Shown here piece by piece: positions 23,887 to 35,592 of a DNA stretch of 64,000 nucleotides. The position numbers were made by a program, and so were the translations under genes. The stretch spans positions 158,501 through 222,500 of the forward strand of contig JACEEZ010026277.1 of the NCBI GenBank assembly GCA_016584305.1. The letters are read 5' to 3'. The notes below the pieces were generated by a model, which saw only the letters and a list, made by a program, of their open reading frames with translations, made no database searches and was not told the DNA's origin. The first letter of the stretch is position 1, and each line of letters begins with the position of its first letter. Source of the DNA: Chionoecetes opilio (Eukaryota > Arthropoda > Malacostraca > Decapoda > Majidae).

Positions 23887-24238
23887 TGATTTGCAACGAA
23901 AATAACCAAAAAACAAATTGAACCTAACTGAGCCTATACCTAACCTAAGATTTACCTAACCTAACCTTTACCTAAAAAAAAAAAAAAAATGCGACAGAAA
24001 CGGTTAGCAGATTAATTCAAAACACATCAAAACTCACCAGAAAAAAACAGATTTGTCCACCAAAGTGAATTCGGTGTTCCTCTGGAATAAGACCCTACTT
24101 TCCTGTACTAAGGTGAAGTACAAACCCTGGTGTTGGTTGTTGGAGTCATTCGCCTACTGCCACCTGCACTGCCAACCCATTATTCCTCCCCATGGATAAT
24201 GTTTGGTTTCTTGATCTGACGCTCCAAACAATATCATG
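23309..24238. other. VMP1 3' flank: (GT)n and MITE family C (23741-24093)
   Basis: A (GT)n run at 23399-23445 lies in the probable 3' UTR. The family C element (GGTAAATTTCCAGATGAGCA ... GGTGTTCCTCTGGAATA) has long inverted arms around a poly-T and a CCTAACCTAA centre. No clear polyadenylation signal was identified. Confidence 0.7.
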
Positions 24239-24452
24239 TTAACCCCTTCTCGCCCAGATCTTTCCTTTGCTATAAAAAATTGTAAGTTGTCGAGCCATAA
24301 AATTTCAAAAAGTAACTAAATAAACCAAATTAGTTAGTGGGCAAGGATACTAAACTGGTCATATCTATAAAAACATTGCTTATGTTCATTAGAAATCATC
24401 TAATGGTAGTCAAATTACAATGAAAATTACGTTCTGGGCCTCAAGGGGTTAA
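24239..24452 (+). mobile_element. MITE family A, full length
   Basis: TTAACCCCTTCTCGCCCAGA ... CTCAAGGGGTTAA. Confidence 0.85.
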
Positions 24453-24562
24453 AATCTTACTTTATCATTACGTTGCAAGTTAATTACATCGAATGGTTCG
24501 GGTTGATCAGACTTGACGACACTCCCCTGCCACAGCATTACACATTGTCCAGCACACTTGCC

Positions 24563-26035
24563 ACATCAGAACATCAGAACATAGGGAAGCTACAAGAGGC
24601 CGCGAGACCTTCACGAGGTAGTTCATGTAAGGAATGAATATCCGCCACAAGTCTGGTGTGGAGACAACATGATAGACAGAGGACATACCAGTACAACATG
24701 ACATGCCAGTACAGTGAATGAACATAAGAACATAAGAAAATAAGGAAGCTACAAGAGGCCACGAGACCTACACGTGGTAGTTCTGTTACTTAACACTACC
24801 TACATCCACCTTTCATCCCCATCCATGAAATTATCCAGCCTCCTTTTAAAGCTCCCTATTGACTCCACACTGATCACCTAACGACAGTACATAAGAAAAT
24901 AGGGAAGCTACAAGAGGCCGCGAGACCTACACATGTTAGTTCCTGTACGAATGATGGCCAGTGCCAGTCCAGTACTTGGTGGGTTGCGCCTGGCACCTGG
25001 CACTGTGTTGTGGGTGCCGTCACACCGGCCTCACTTCATGTCCCTTGCCACACTACAGGCTATGGCAGTGAGGGCAGGATCATTACACGGCCCAAAGCTA
25101 GGCCGAGTCCATTGTATGCCACCTTCACGGCCACTCCCCTGCTGACATACGCTCAAGTTACAGACTTCTCAAGATATAAATAATCCTGTCTGTAAGTACA
25201 CATTGTGGTATTTACAGACAGCTGATCACCCCAACATGTCTCAGAAGCATTGGAGGGAAGCCAGAGGTGATGGTGATACCAAGAACACTGAAATAAATAT
25301 ACTGTCGGATATTATTGGTGCATAGCTGTACTATACAAACATCTTTTTCACAATGCTGTGTTTCCCGGCCCCGCTCGTTCGCAGGGATTTTTCCACTGAG
25401 AAATTCAGGCGGTTACTGTCCCCCTTGAGCCAGGGGATGGGGATGTGTGACAAAATACATGTAGTAAAATCTTGTTGAGAGAAAATATCTCCTTTCAGTT
25501 GGTGTCATGGGAATGAGAGTGTAGAGATGATACAAGCTTGCTTGATCCTGCGTCTGTTGTACCTTGTTGTTGACGTCTGGAGAACACAGGCGGCCGGGAA
25601 GACGCCTTGACACATACTGATTATTTTGAGAAAGTTCAGTGATGCCGTATGCGTCATTATGAAAAGTTTGGTAATATTTTGTGTGGTTTGCATCTCAAAT
25701 CTGAAATGTATCAATATTATTCAGTTACACATATATTTATTATTATTAATTGTTTATCATGCATTAGGCCTTCTCCTAAACGTGTGGGCTGGCTCTAACT
25801 AAACCCACACCAGCTCCCTCACAGACATACATATCCTGGAAACACATTCTGAATATTAAAGAACATGAGAAAATAAGGAAGCTACAACAGGCTGGGAGAC
25901 CTACACGTGGTAGTTCCTGTTACTTAACACTACCTACATCCACCTTTCATCCCCATCCGTGAATTTATCCAGCCTCCTTTTAAAGATTGATTGCACTGAC
26001 TACCTGTCTACTGAGTCCATTCCAATCATTTACCA
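24563..26035 (-). mobile_element. Cluster of CR1-like tails, otherwise featureless
   Basis: Antisense 3' ends at about 24563-24632, 24722-24885, 24888-24945 and 25858-26035. I see no coding sequence or other structure in 24946-25857. Confidence 0.7.
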
Positions 26036-26364
26036 AAATTTAAAGGTATTTCCAATGGTGAAATAAGAGCACTGGACAGAGATTCTTTATGAGAGGCACT
26101 TCATTGTAAGATATTATGATGAGAGAGAGAGAGAGAGATACGTACCTCTCCATGTTCTTCTTCTCTTATTTTTTGCCTCCATTTAATCTAATCATCTTTT
26201 AACAGCCTCGCTTCCCTTCATTCACATCATAGTGTCTTCATACATACATCGTGTCAGTTCAGTTCAGTTCAGTTCAGTGAGGGTTGGGTTGGTGGGTTGT
26301 GAGCCTCACACTTTTTTTCTTTTTTTTGTCATTCCCTATGCATTGCCACTTCCCTTTACTCTCA

Positions 26365-26585
26365 CCCAGTGCTACTTTCTCTTCCTTTCTCTCTTCCCCA
26401 GTGCTATTTTCTCTACCGAGTGGTACTTTCTCCCCTTTTCTCTTAACCAGTGCTACTTTCTCTTCCCTTTTCTCTTAACCAGCGCTACTTTCTCGTCCCT
26501 TCTCTTTTACCCAGCGCTACTTTCTCTTCCCTTTTCTCTTAACCAGTGCTACTTTCTCTTCCCTTTTCTCTCACCCAGCGCCATA
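26365..26585 (+). repeat. About 33-base minisatellite
   Basis: Roughly six units of CCAG(T/C)GCTACTTTCTCTT + CCCTTTTCTCTTAA. Flanked at 26251-26278 by a short (CAGTT)n run. Confidence 0.85.
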
Positions 26586-26947
26586 TGACCTCTGTTGTCT
26601 GGTGGCTCTTCCTTGCATTGACCTAGCCTTTGCCTCGGTCACGTCATCACCAGTCAGTGGCTCGGCTCAAAAGCTGTAGCAAGAAACAGTAAAAATGTGA
26701 AAAGCTGCAAATAGTCATGTTCTATTTATGAATTAATTCTTTGTTTTAATTTTGCTTCTCTTATTAGTAGACACAGAGAAAGTATTTATTTATGGATTTA
26801 ATTAATGAGCTTTTGTCAGACAACAGACGTAAGTATTTTACGTTGCGAGACAAACTTATAAAGAAATTTGTTTTTTCTTTCACAAAATACACATGTTTAT
26901 TTGATGCCGTTTATCTGTGGTCAGTAGTGTCTCAAGAAAGGTAGTCA

Positions 26948-27340
26948 GATAAGAACATAAGAAAATAAGGAAGCTACAAGAGGCTGGGAGACCTACACGT
27001 GGTAGTTCCTGTTACTTTAAACACTACCTACATCCACCTTTCATCCCCATCCATGAATTTATCCAGCCTCCTTTTAACCCCTTCACGCCCAGATCTTTCC
27101 TTTGCTATAAAAAAAAATGTGTTATCGAGGCATAAAATTACGAAAAGTAACTTAATATACCAAATTCGCTAGTGGACAAGAATACTAAACAGGTCATATC
27201 TATAAAATATTGCTTATATTCACAAAAATCGTCCTATGGTATACCCAAATGACTATGGAAATTACATTCTGGGCCTCAAGGGGTTAAAGCTCCCTATTGA
27301 CTCCGCACTGACCACCTGACGACTGTTTTCCATATGTAAG
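26948..27340 (-). mobile_element. CR1-like 3' end with a nested MITE A (27074-27287)
   Basis: LINE sequence reaches CCAGCCTCCTTTTAA, the family A MITE follows (CCCCTTCACGCCC ... CTCAAGGGG), then TTAAAGCTCCCTATTGACTC resumes the LINE. The empty site elsewhere reads CCTTTTAAAGCTCCC, so the insertion duplicated exactly TTAA. Confidence 0.93.
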
Positions 27341-27647
27341 AGTTGCAAGATATTCATTTCGTCCTGAGAGGTCATAACAGCTTATAATTGGTTGTTTTGT
27401 TGATGTCGTTGACTCATTAGACAGCGGACCTTCGCGTGAAAGTTAACGGCAGGATTACGAGAGAAACTTACGTGTTAGGAGAACTTTCCCTGAGTTCCCG
27501 GCCACCAAGGAGCACTTTGTCTCTACATGTAAATAGTCTAAGTAAGTAATGTAATAGAAGCTCTAAGAATATTTATACCATTTTTATAAACCATTTGGAA
27601 GTGAAGTAATTTGTCAGTAGTGCGAGCTGTGTCTAGATTCAAATACT

Positions 27648-27700
27648 GCACACACACGCACACACACACACACACATGCACACACACACATGCACACACA

Positions 27701-27753
<53 letters not shown>

Positions 27754-27889
27754 ATAGCAGTATAGACGCCTGAAATGGAGTAGAATAAGGGGTGGTAGTG
27801 TTGAAAAGTGTGCAGTAATTTATAGAAAAACGGGATGAATATAGATACAGAGACGGGACCACACGAGTATACCTTAGGCCCTGTATGTC

Positions 27890-27939
<50 letters not shown>

Positions 27940-28069
27940 CACACACACACATACACACACACTGAAAAAGACAAGAAGATTACAGAATTCATGAATTTAA
28001 AGTTAACATCAGCCAAATGAAACATGGACTCCACCCGTGTAACTCATTTCCCGTATACCACAGCTAGGT

Positions 28070-28128
<59 letters not shown>

Positions 28129-28160
28129 CACACACCTACACACACACACACACACACACA
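27648..28160. repeat. Three (CA)n microsatellites
   Basis: CA runs at about 27648-27752, 27892-27962 and 28072-28161, separated by unique sequence. Confidence 0.95.
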
Positions 28161-28415
28161 CAGATGGTGTACTCAGGTTTGCATTGTGTTTCCACCTCAA
28201 TTGTTTCATATCTGGAAAACTGAACCTGTGATCACGGCTGGCTAAAGTGTCTCCCGGGACAGTGAAAGGCATGGTAAGTGTTGGTGCTGTTGTGTGTACG
28301 TATGCATGATGAATATTTTATGATAAAAGTAGTTGCACCAAAGTTGTTGTTTATTTTTTCACATTAGAATAATTGACATTGTGTTTTATGACGTACAGTA
28401 AACCCTCTCTAATGA

Positions 28416-28679
28416 CTACCGTAGATAACACTATAGTCGCCAGTCACTTGCCACTGCACTAATGTCGCCAGGCACAATATATTAAAAAATTTAGCATCAC
28501 TACAGACTTTTATGTGCCACTGAAGACGCATGCACATGTAGTTTATATTATATACATCACACTACATGTCTTCAGTGGCACATACAAGTCTGTAGTGATG
28601 CTAAAATTCGTAATATATTGTGCCTGGCGACATTAGTGCAGTGGCGAGTGACTGGCGACTATAGTGTTATCTACGGTAG
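28416..28679. mobile_element. Foldback MITE, family D
   Basis: Near-perfect palindrome: CTACCGTAGATAACACTATA ... and its inverse, with arms of about 120 bases. Copy at 31623-31872, and an end fragment at about 49375-49402. Confidence 0.88.
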
Positions 28680-28801
28680 CCATAAGAACTTTTCCTACAT
28701 GGCCTTTATTGTATCCCTTTAACCACTTCAAAACTTCCACACTACATCCACGTCAGGACCGCAGCGAAGGCCTCGGCAAACACTCTCATTCAAGAGCATG
28801 A

Positions 28802-29064
28802 CATAAGAACACAAGAACATAAGAAAGCTACAAGAGGCCGCGAGACCTACACGTGGTAGTTCCTGTAATAAGAACATAAGAAAATAAGGAAGCTACAAGA
28901 GGCCGCGAGACCTACACGTGGTAGTTCCTGTAATAAGAACATAAGAAAATAAGGAAGCTACAAGAGGCCGCGAGACCTACACGTGGTAGTTCCTGTAATA
29001 AGAACATAAGAAAATAAGGAAGCTACAAGAGGCCGCCAGACCTACACGTGGTAGTTCCTGTAAT
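28802..29064 (-). repeat. Tetrameric head-to-tail array of a CR1/SINE tail
   Basis: Four copies of about 65 bases, each ATAAGAACATAAGAAAATAA + GGAAGCTACAAGAGGCCGCG + AGACCTACACGTGGTAGTTC + CTGTA, nearly identical. Confidence 0.93.
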
Positions 29065-29692
29065 GACATGGAACTGTGTGCTCTGTGGAGGTACAAAGTT
29101 AGTGATCTGTTTTTCATTCATGTTCTAGAATTATTTTTATTTTTCAGTGTGTTCTTCATTTATTTATCTTTTTTTCTTTTCATAACTCAAATTAGTATCT
29201 GTGTTACTTTCTGTATTCTTCAGTATTTATTTATTTAATTTCTTTTCATAACTTAAAATACTATCTGTGTTACTTTGTGTTCTTTTTCATTTATTTTCAT
29301 AATTCAAATTACTCTACGTACTTATGCAGTGTGATGACGAGTGTATATCTTGTGACAAAATAAGTGTATCTTGTGACAAAATCAGCAGTGGACAGTCGCA
29401 GCCACTTGCTAGTTCCTCCTATGTAGGTATTTTGCACTATTTTATATTGTGGATTCCTCACGTTACATCATTGCCTGTGTACACCGTCTGTGACCATTTT
29501 GTACACCTCAAAGATTCATAAGCTTCCCATATGAAACCTACGACTGATGCGGTGACCCTGAAAGACCCTGAATGACCCTGCGAAATAACCCTGAATGACC
29601 CTGCGACCTTGAATGACCGTTTTTTTTATGCCGCCAGAAGGTCAACATACGAGTGAGAGTCGGTAACCTCGTACAATTTGTCCGTATGTTAA
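29065..29692. other. No gene seen
   Basis: AT-rich sequence with a diverged duplication (TATTTTTCAGTGTGTTCTTC / TCTTCAGTATTTATTTA) and a short CCCTGAATGACCCTGCGA repeat at 29548-29620. Confidence 0.6.
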
Positions 29693-29917
29693 ATGTAGTC
29701 TTTTTTTTTTTTTTTTTTTTTACGAGGCGAAAATTCCATTCTATCTTAAGGTCTCATGCTTAAAATGATGCCTACGTTTACCTGATAATATGGTTAACTG
29801 TGATAAAATACAACTGAAATTTAGAAGAAGCGTAGTATTCCCTTTTTCCCGGCATCAATATCAGTCAGTAAGCAGCAAGGGGTCAGGATTTTTCACCTCG
29901 TTAAAAAACAGAGTATA
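29693..29917. mobile_element. MITE family B copy
   Basis: Poly-T then ACGAGGCGAAAATTCCATTC ... TTTTTCACCTCGTTAAAAAA. Confidence 0.8.
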
Positions 29918-30703
29918 ATAGAATGGTGATAGGATTGTGCTTCAAACTTTTGATAAGGGTCTTCAAATTGTACACAAAGACACTGTTCTTAATTGCTCAT
30001 GTGTGTGTGTGTGTGTGTGTGTGTTATTCCTAAGTAAAAAGGCGAAAAAAAGGCAGCCAATGTATCAGTGTTAATTCGCTGTTATTCTGTCAAGCTTGTG
30101 TGTCGGTGGTTGTGGAGGCTGCGAGTCTTGTCATAGTGTAGCATTGTGTGTTTCATGTTGTCCAGGATGCCGCAAATTTTATTGATAAACGCCGACAATA
30201 GAATAGAATTGGAAGCGTATCATTGACCGTCTAACCTCGTAAGACACTATGGGAAAATCTGACGTTAAACAGGAAGAGAGAGAGAGAGAGAGAGAGGGAG
30301 GGAGAGATGTTGTCCGGGATTCTTGCTTGTTCAGGGAGCAGCACACACTCAACCAAGGATAATGATATAGTATCCTTGCTATAGTTTCTCACCACCGTCG
30401 CCTCTCCGTTAGGGTACTTTCAACATGTAAATGCTGCTAAAACGACAAAATATACGTAACTTAAAAGAAATTACATTCCACTTCATTCTGTGCTTAATTT
30501 TCAAGAGGCGAATCGTGTCATTAATTTAGCACAAGTGAACTGGAAGAATGTTGAGACATTTGTGTTCATAAGTGTAATTCTTAGTTATTAGTCGATGTTT
30601 AAATTACAATTGTGTCGCACTTGAAATTCAGATAATGGTGGACTTTTTTGTGAAGAAATGGATGTTTTGATAACTGTGACGAAAGATTAAAATGTATATA
30701 CCT

Positions 30704-30734
<31 letters not shown>

Positions 30735-30894
30735 TGACTGCCACTTTAAATAAACACAGTTTGTAACCGAACACGTACATGTCAGGGAGTTTTAGTTTTA
30801 TGAAGGAAATAAAAAGATATTTGTCATACGTTACTGTTTAACATGGATCATTTCAAGCCAGTGTAAATACATGGTAGTGTGTGCATGTGTATGG
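29918..30894. other. No gene seen
   Basis: Unique AT-rich DNA with short (GT)n runs at 30000-30023 and 30709-30733 and an (AG)n run at 30271-30297. Confidence 0.6.
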
Positions 30895-31050
30895 GCTATT
30901 AGAACAGGCTAGAACAAGCAGTAACGGATTCAAACTGGAAAAGTGTAGATTTAAAAAGAAATAGGGAGAAACTGGTTCACAAATAGGGTGGTCAATGATT
31001 GGAATGGACTCAGTCATGGGGTAGTTAGTGGGGAGTCAATAGGGAGTGAC
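30895..31050 (+). mobile_element. CR1-like fragment ending in a minisatellite
   Basis: AACAAGCAGTAACGGATTCA ... GGGGAGTCAATAGGGAG is the RT C-terminal region of the LINE; at GTCAATAGGGAG it switches abruptly into the array 31048-31465. Confidence 0.8.
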
Positions 31051-31465
31051 CTTATAATGTGTAGATACAGAGAGTAAGGTCACAGTACTCTGACCTTATA
31101 ATGTGCAGATACAGAGTAAGGTCACAGTACTCTGACCTTATAATGTGTAGATACAGAGTAAGGTCACAGTATTCTGACCTTATAATGTGTGGATACAGAG
31201 AGTAAGGTCACAGTATTCTGACCTTATAATGTGTAGATACAGAGTAAGGTCACAGTACTCTGACCTTATAATGTGTAGATACAGAGTAAGGTCACAGTAT
31301 TCTGACCTTATAATGTGTGGATAGATAGTCTGATAGTAAGGTCAGAACTACGTGCTCTGACCTTATAATGTGTAGATACTGAGAGTAAGGCCAGAAACAG
31401 TACTGACCTTATAATGTGTGGATACAGAGTAAGGTCACAGTACTCTGACCTTATAATGTGTAGAT
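31048..31465 (+). repeat. About 42-base minisatellite with paired AGGTCA half-sites
   Basis: About ten units of TGACCTTATAATGTGTAGAT + ACAGAGTAAGGTCACAGTAC + TC. Each unit has one TGACCT and one AGGTCA in opposite orientation. Confidence 0.9.
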
Positions 31466-31622
31466 AAGTCATAAGAGACAAAGGGGAAGGTCAATAGTTT
31501 AAACAAAGGCATTTACTATGTTTTTTATAGTAATTCTTTCGTATTGTGTCCTTCAAATCTGTCATACAATAGCTAATTCATTGTCCATTGACTGCACTCC
31601 AATTCCAGCGGCTCCCCTGTTG

Positions 31623-31872
31623 TACCGTAGATAACACTATAGTCGCCAGTCACTTGCCACTGCACTAATGTCGCCAGGCACAATATATTACGAATTTTAG
31701 CATCACTACAGACTTTTATGTGCCACTGAAGACATGTAGTGTGATGTACATAATATAAACTACTGTGTATCATTTTCAGTGGCACATAAAAATAAGTAGT
31801 GATGCTATAATTCGTAATATATGGCGGCTGGCGACATTAGTGCAGGTGGCGACTATAGTGTTATCTACGTAG
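31623..31872. mobile_element. Foldback MITE, family D, second copy
   Basis: GTACCGTAGATAACACTATA ... TATAGTGTTATCTACGTA; arms less perfect than in 28416-28679. Confidence 0.85.
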
Positions 31873-32737
31873 GATTACTTTATTTTTTCTTCTCAATATC
31901 GAAAATGTCTGAAAAATTAATCCAGTGCGCCTGGCGTATGGTAACAGCCAGCCTGTCAAAGCTTAAAACACTAAAATTTAAAGGGACAATAATTTAAAGG
32001 TCCCGCGCCACGCGCACTCCCTCCTTCCCTTCAGCAAGCCGCGATGTCAAGTGGTCCATAAACGCAATGAAAAAGACATAACTCGATCCTTTTGATGAAC
32101 TACATTGCTAGTTTGCATCCAAGGATATATAGACAGTTCTAATATCCTTGTTTGCCTCCGTGTGTGTGTATATATACAGTATTACTACACATGGAGTGGC
32201 ATGGCATTTACTTCTGCCCGCTCCAGTTCTTTTCCTCCCTCTCCCGACCTCCTTCCAGGCTCCTTGTCTTGCGGACATTCTCCCGGAATCCCATTCCTCC
32301 TCCCTGAGTAATTTAATTAATCTTCCTGCAACAAATACACATCCTTCATTTGATTTAACCATCCTGCGGGTACTGTATGGCAAGGGGTTGCCATGGCGAC
32401 TGGGAAGGTGCAGGGCAGACAGCTGGCCTGGTAGCAGTGTTGCCAAACTAGCGGGTAACGCGCTAGTTCTGCTGGCGCATTGGCGTCACAAACAGCGCGT
32501 ATTTGTGTTTTGCGCATAGCGCGTTTTTCAGTGCATTTTTATTCTAGCGCATTTTTCCTAGCACCCTGGTTGAAAGCAAAAACTGCTATGGATGTGGTGA
32601 GGCCGGGCCAGGTCAAGCCTCGGTATTTCCTGATTATCTCTTCTGTGACCTGGCATGAATTGGTGAGAAGTTTAAGGATTAGTGGAGGGGAGAAGCAGGT
32701 GGCCATGGGAGGGAGGGGAGTTAGGAGAGGGTGGTCC
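31873..32737. other. No gene seen; element F fragment at 32207-32350
   Basis: Contains part of element F (CTGCCCGCTCCAGTTCTTTT ... CAACAAATACACATCCTTCAT) and CGCGC-rich stretches near 32456-32545. Open frames here lack family resemblance. Confidence 0.5.
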
Positions 32738-32741
32738 AATT

Positions 32742-33622
32742 AGAGAGAACTGAAACTCGAGAAATGCCAGTGGTCGCTGGCAGTTTTAACTCAAAGGTTG
32801 GTCTACTGTGTTTTCCCTCCGCGACTAATATTTTTCATAAATTAATTTCGCGATAAACATTGATGCACCGCATCTGAAAACCAAAAAATATAGTTCTTCT
32901 GTTGTTCTACTAATTATATGGATGACATTCATTACGATGGAACGTTCTATAATAGCAATTTAATGCAAATTACTCGCCTCGAGTAGCAAAGCTTAATATA
33001 TTTTTAACATGTATATTGTGGCATGTAAAATTTGGGTGATGTTCACACTGTTTTCTAAGACAGTACTGCTGCGTCTGGCAAACGCTTGTCAAAATACAAT
33101 AAGCAATGCCTTGGAAAAACGAAGAATAAGGAATGCCGAAATCGGCTTGCTGCTGCGACAATGTAGGTTATAATTGTGGAGGCGACACGCCGCGGCGGGG
33201 AGTGGTGGGCGGGGAGATTGTGGCGGGGAGATTGAATCAAAACATTGCCACTTCACGCGTCGACTCATTGCACTTCCAGGCTTTCTATCTGATTGATACA
33301 CAATAATAACAGGAAAATATGACTGCCTAGGTAAAGATAACTTCTAAACATTCGTTATTGACTATATAATATCATAGAGTAGCATTTACCTCGCCTCCTC
33401 AACTATAACCTACTTGGTTATTTGGTTATATACAATGTTTTACAGAATCAGGCTTCTATACAATATACATATAAGAAAAAAATCGTTCTTAATATTATAC
33501 TTGTGTGTTTTAAGTGCAGTGGAATAAGCCCATATTTTTCTTTCAAGTTTGACCAACTTTTCACCAAATTGTGAGTTAAAACTGCCAGCGACCACTGGCA
33601 TTTCGGAGTTGCAGTTCTCTCT
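32742..33622. mobile_element. DNA transposon, doublet copy 1 (881 bases)
   Basis: About 50-base terminal inverted repeats: AGAGAGAACTG...GAAATGCCAGTGG...AGTTTTAACTCA and the inverse. It is flanked by AATT on both sides. No transposase frame is visible, so it is non-autonomous. Confidence 0.85.
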
Positions 33623-33626
33623 AATT

Positions 33627-34489
33627 AGAGAGAACTGCAACTCCGAAATGCCAGTGGTCGCTGGCAGTTTTAACTCAAAGGTTGGTCTACTGTGTTTTGG
33701 CTCCGCGACTAATATTTTTCATAAATTAATTTCGCGATAAACATTGATGCACCGCATCTGAATACCAAAAAATATAGTTCTTCTGTTGTTCTACTAATTA
33801 TATGGATGACATTCATTACGATGGAACGTTCTATAATAGCAATTTAATGCAAATTACTCGCCTCGAGTAGCAAAGCTTAATATATTTTTAACATGTATAT
33901 TGTGGCATGTAAAATTTGGGTGATGTTCACACTGTTTTCTAAGACAGTACTGCTGCGTCTGGCAAACGCTTGTCAAAATACAATAAGCAATGCCTTGGAA
34001 AAACGAAGAATAAAGAATGCCGAAATCGGCTTGTTGCTGCGACAATGTAGGTTATAATTGTGGAGGCGACACGCCGCGGCGGGGAGTGGTGGGCGGGGAG
34101 ATTGAATCAAAACATTGCCACTTCACGCGTCGACTCATTGCACTTCCAGGCTTTCTATCTGATTGATACACAATAATAACAGGAAAATATGACTGCCTAG
34201 GTATAGATAACTTCTAAACATACGTTATTGACTATATAATATCATAGAGTAACATTTACCTCGCCTCCTCAACTATAACCTACTTGGTTATTTGGTTAAA
34301 TGCATGTTTTACAGACTCAGGCTTCTATACAATATACATATAGAAGAAAATCGTTCTTAAAATTATACTTTTGTGTTTTAAGTGCAGTGGAATAAGCCCA
34401 TATTTTTCTTTCAAGTTTACCAACTTTTCACCAAATTGTGAGTTAAAACTGCCAGCGACCACTGGCATTTCGGAGTTGCAGTTCTCTCT
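33627..34489. mobile_element. DNA transposon, doublet copy 2 (863 bases)
   Basis: Same orientation and nearly identical to 32742-33622, differing by a short GTGGCGGGGAGATT deletion and scattered bases. AATT (33623-33626) is shared between the copies, and AATT at 34490-34493 closes the pair. Confidence 0.88.
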
Positions 34490-34493
34490 AATT

Positions 34494-35592
34494 GCGAAAT
34501 TCGGCTTTATCGTCCGCTGGACGGAGAGAGAGCCTTAATTGCAATTCCCCATGAGATAAACTCCCTTTTCACACCTGGACGTGCGCACACACAATATGTT
34601 GCATGTACACACAGTTTGATTGTTGCTGATGCTACAGATCACCTGTTATACAGTTTTGTTCGTGTATGAGTGTACTATCTAATTTTTTTTTTCTGTGAAT
34701 TTATGAACAATAATTTAAGAGTCTGACTAAGAAAAAAATAATAAGCAGTACCATTATCAATACACTGTAAAAGTAATAATGTTTAATACTATTATAATAA
34801 CCATTATCTAGCTACTATTACAATAATTATAATCAATAGAGGGGAGGATTTTTTTTTTTTTTTTTTATATATTTATTTACATCTATTACATATATATACA
34901 TATACATATGCACATACATACACATACACATACATACATACATAAAAAAGGTGTGAGGTCACTGAGGTGAGGAGACGAAAACTTTTCTAGCGCATTTCAT
35001 ACCTCAATCCAGCTCTTTTACGTCCGGCACATTTGGCAACACTGCCTGGGAGGAGGAAGGAACACGTGTGTGAGCAGGCAGTCGGGAGGAGGCAAGGGTT
35101 TCTTTTTGGCCAACCAACGCCGTGTTTTGCTGCTTTTCTTGATGTTTCTGCAGTGCAAGTTGAGTCGAGAGATAAAGGGAGGGAGTGGGAGAGAGGAGTG
35201 GGCAGTGGTGGATCCAGGGTGTGTCCACGGGCCACGGCAACCTAAGACATCTCATTGGCCACCCCAGATCTGAGTTTCACCCACCAGAGGTCTCATGAAA
35301 ATTCAACCATTTCTTTTTAATGGCTATATGTCATGGCCACCCCACACTAGGTCTGTGTCCGCCCTTGGCCACCCCTGTCACCCTGTCCTGGCGGCGCCGC
35401 TATGAGTGGGAGTGGGAAGAGGGAAGGAGGGAGTGACTGTTTACGTGTGACTGTTGACTGTTTAGGTTGTTTAATCCTCCCTGCAAAGTGATGGCTGTTG
35501 CTACGTGTCCCCCCATGAGAATCCGGAGCCCCCCAGGTGCCCCCCCACTGGCCATGGCTGCCGTAATCTGCTTGGACCTGTGACTGACGCTA
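34494..35592. other. No gene seen
   Basis: AT-rich and (CATA)n sequence to 34945, then GC-richer DNA. CAGTGGTGGATCCAGGGTG at 35203 looks like the end of a DNA transposon, but a matching far end was not clearly found. Confidence 0.5.
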
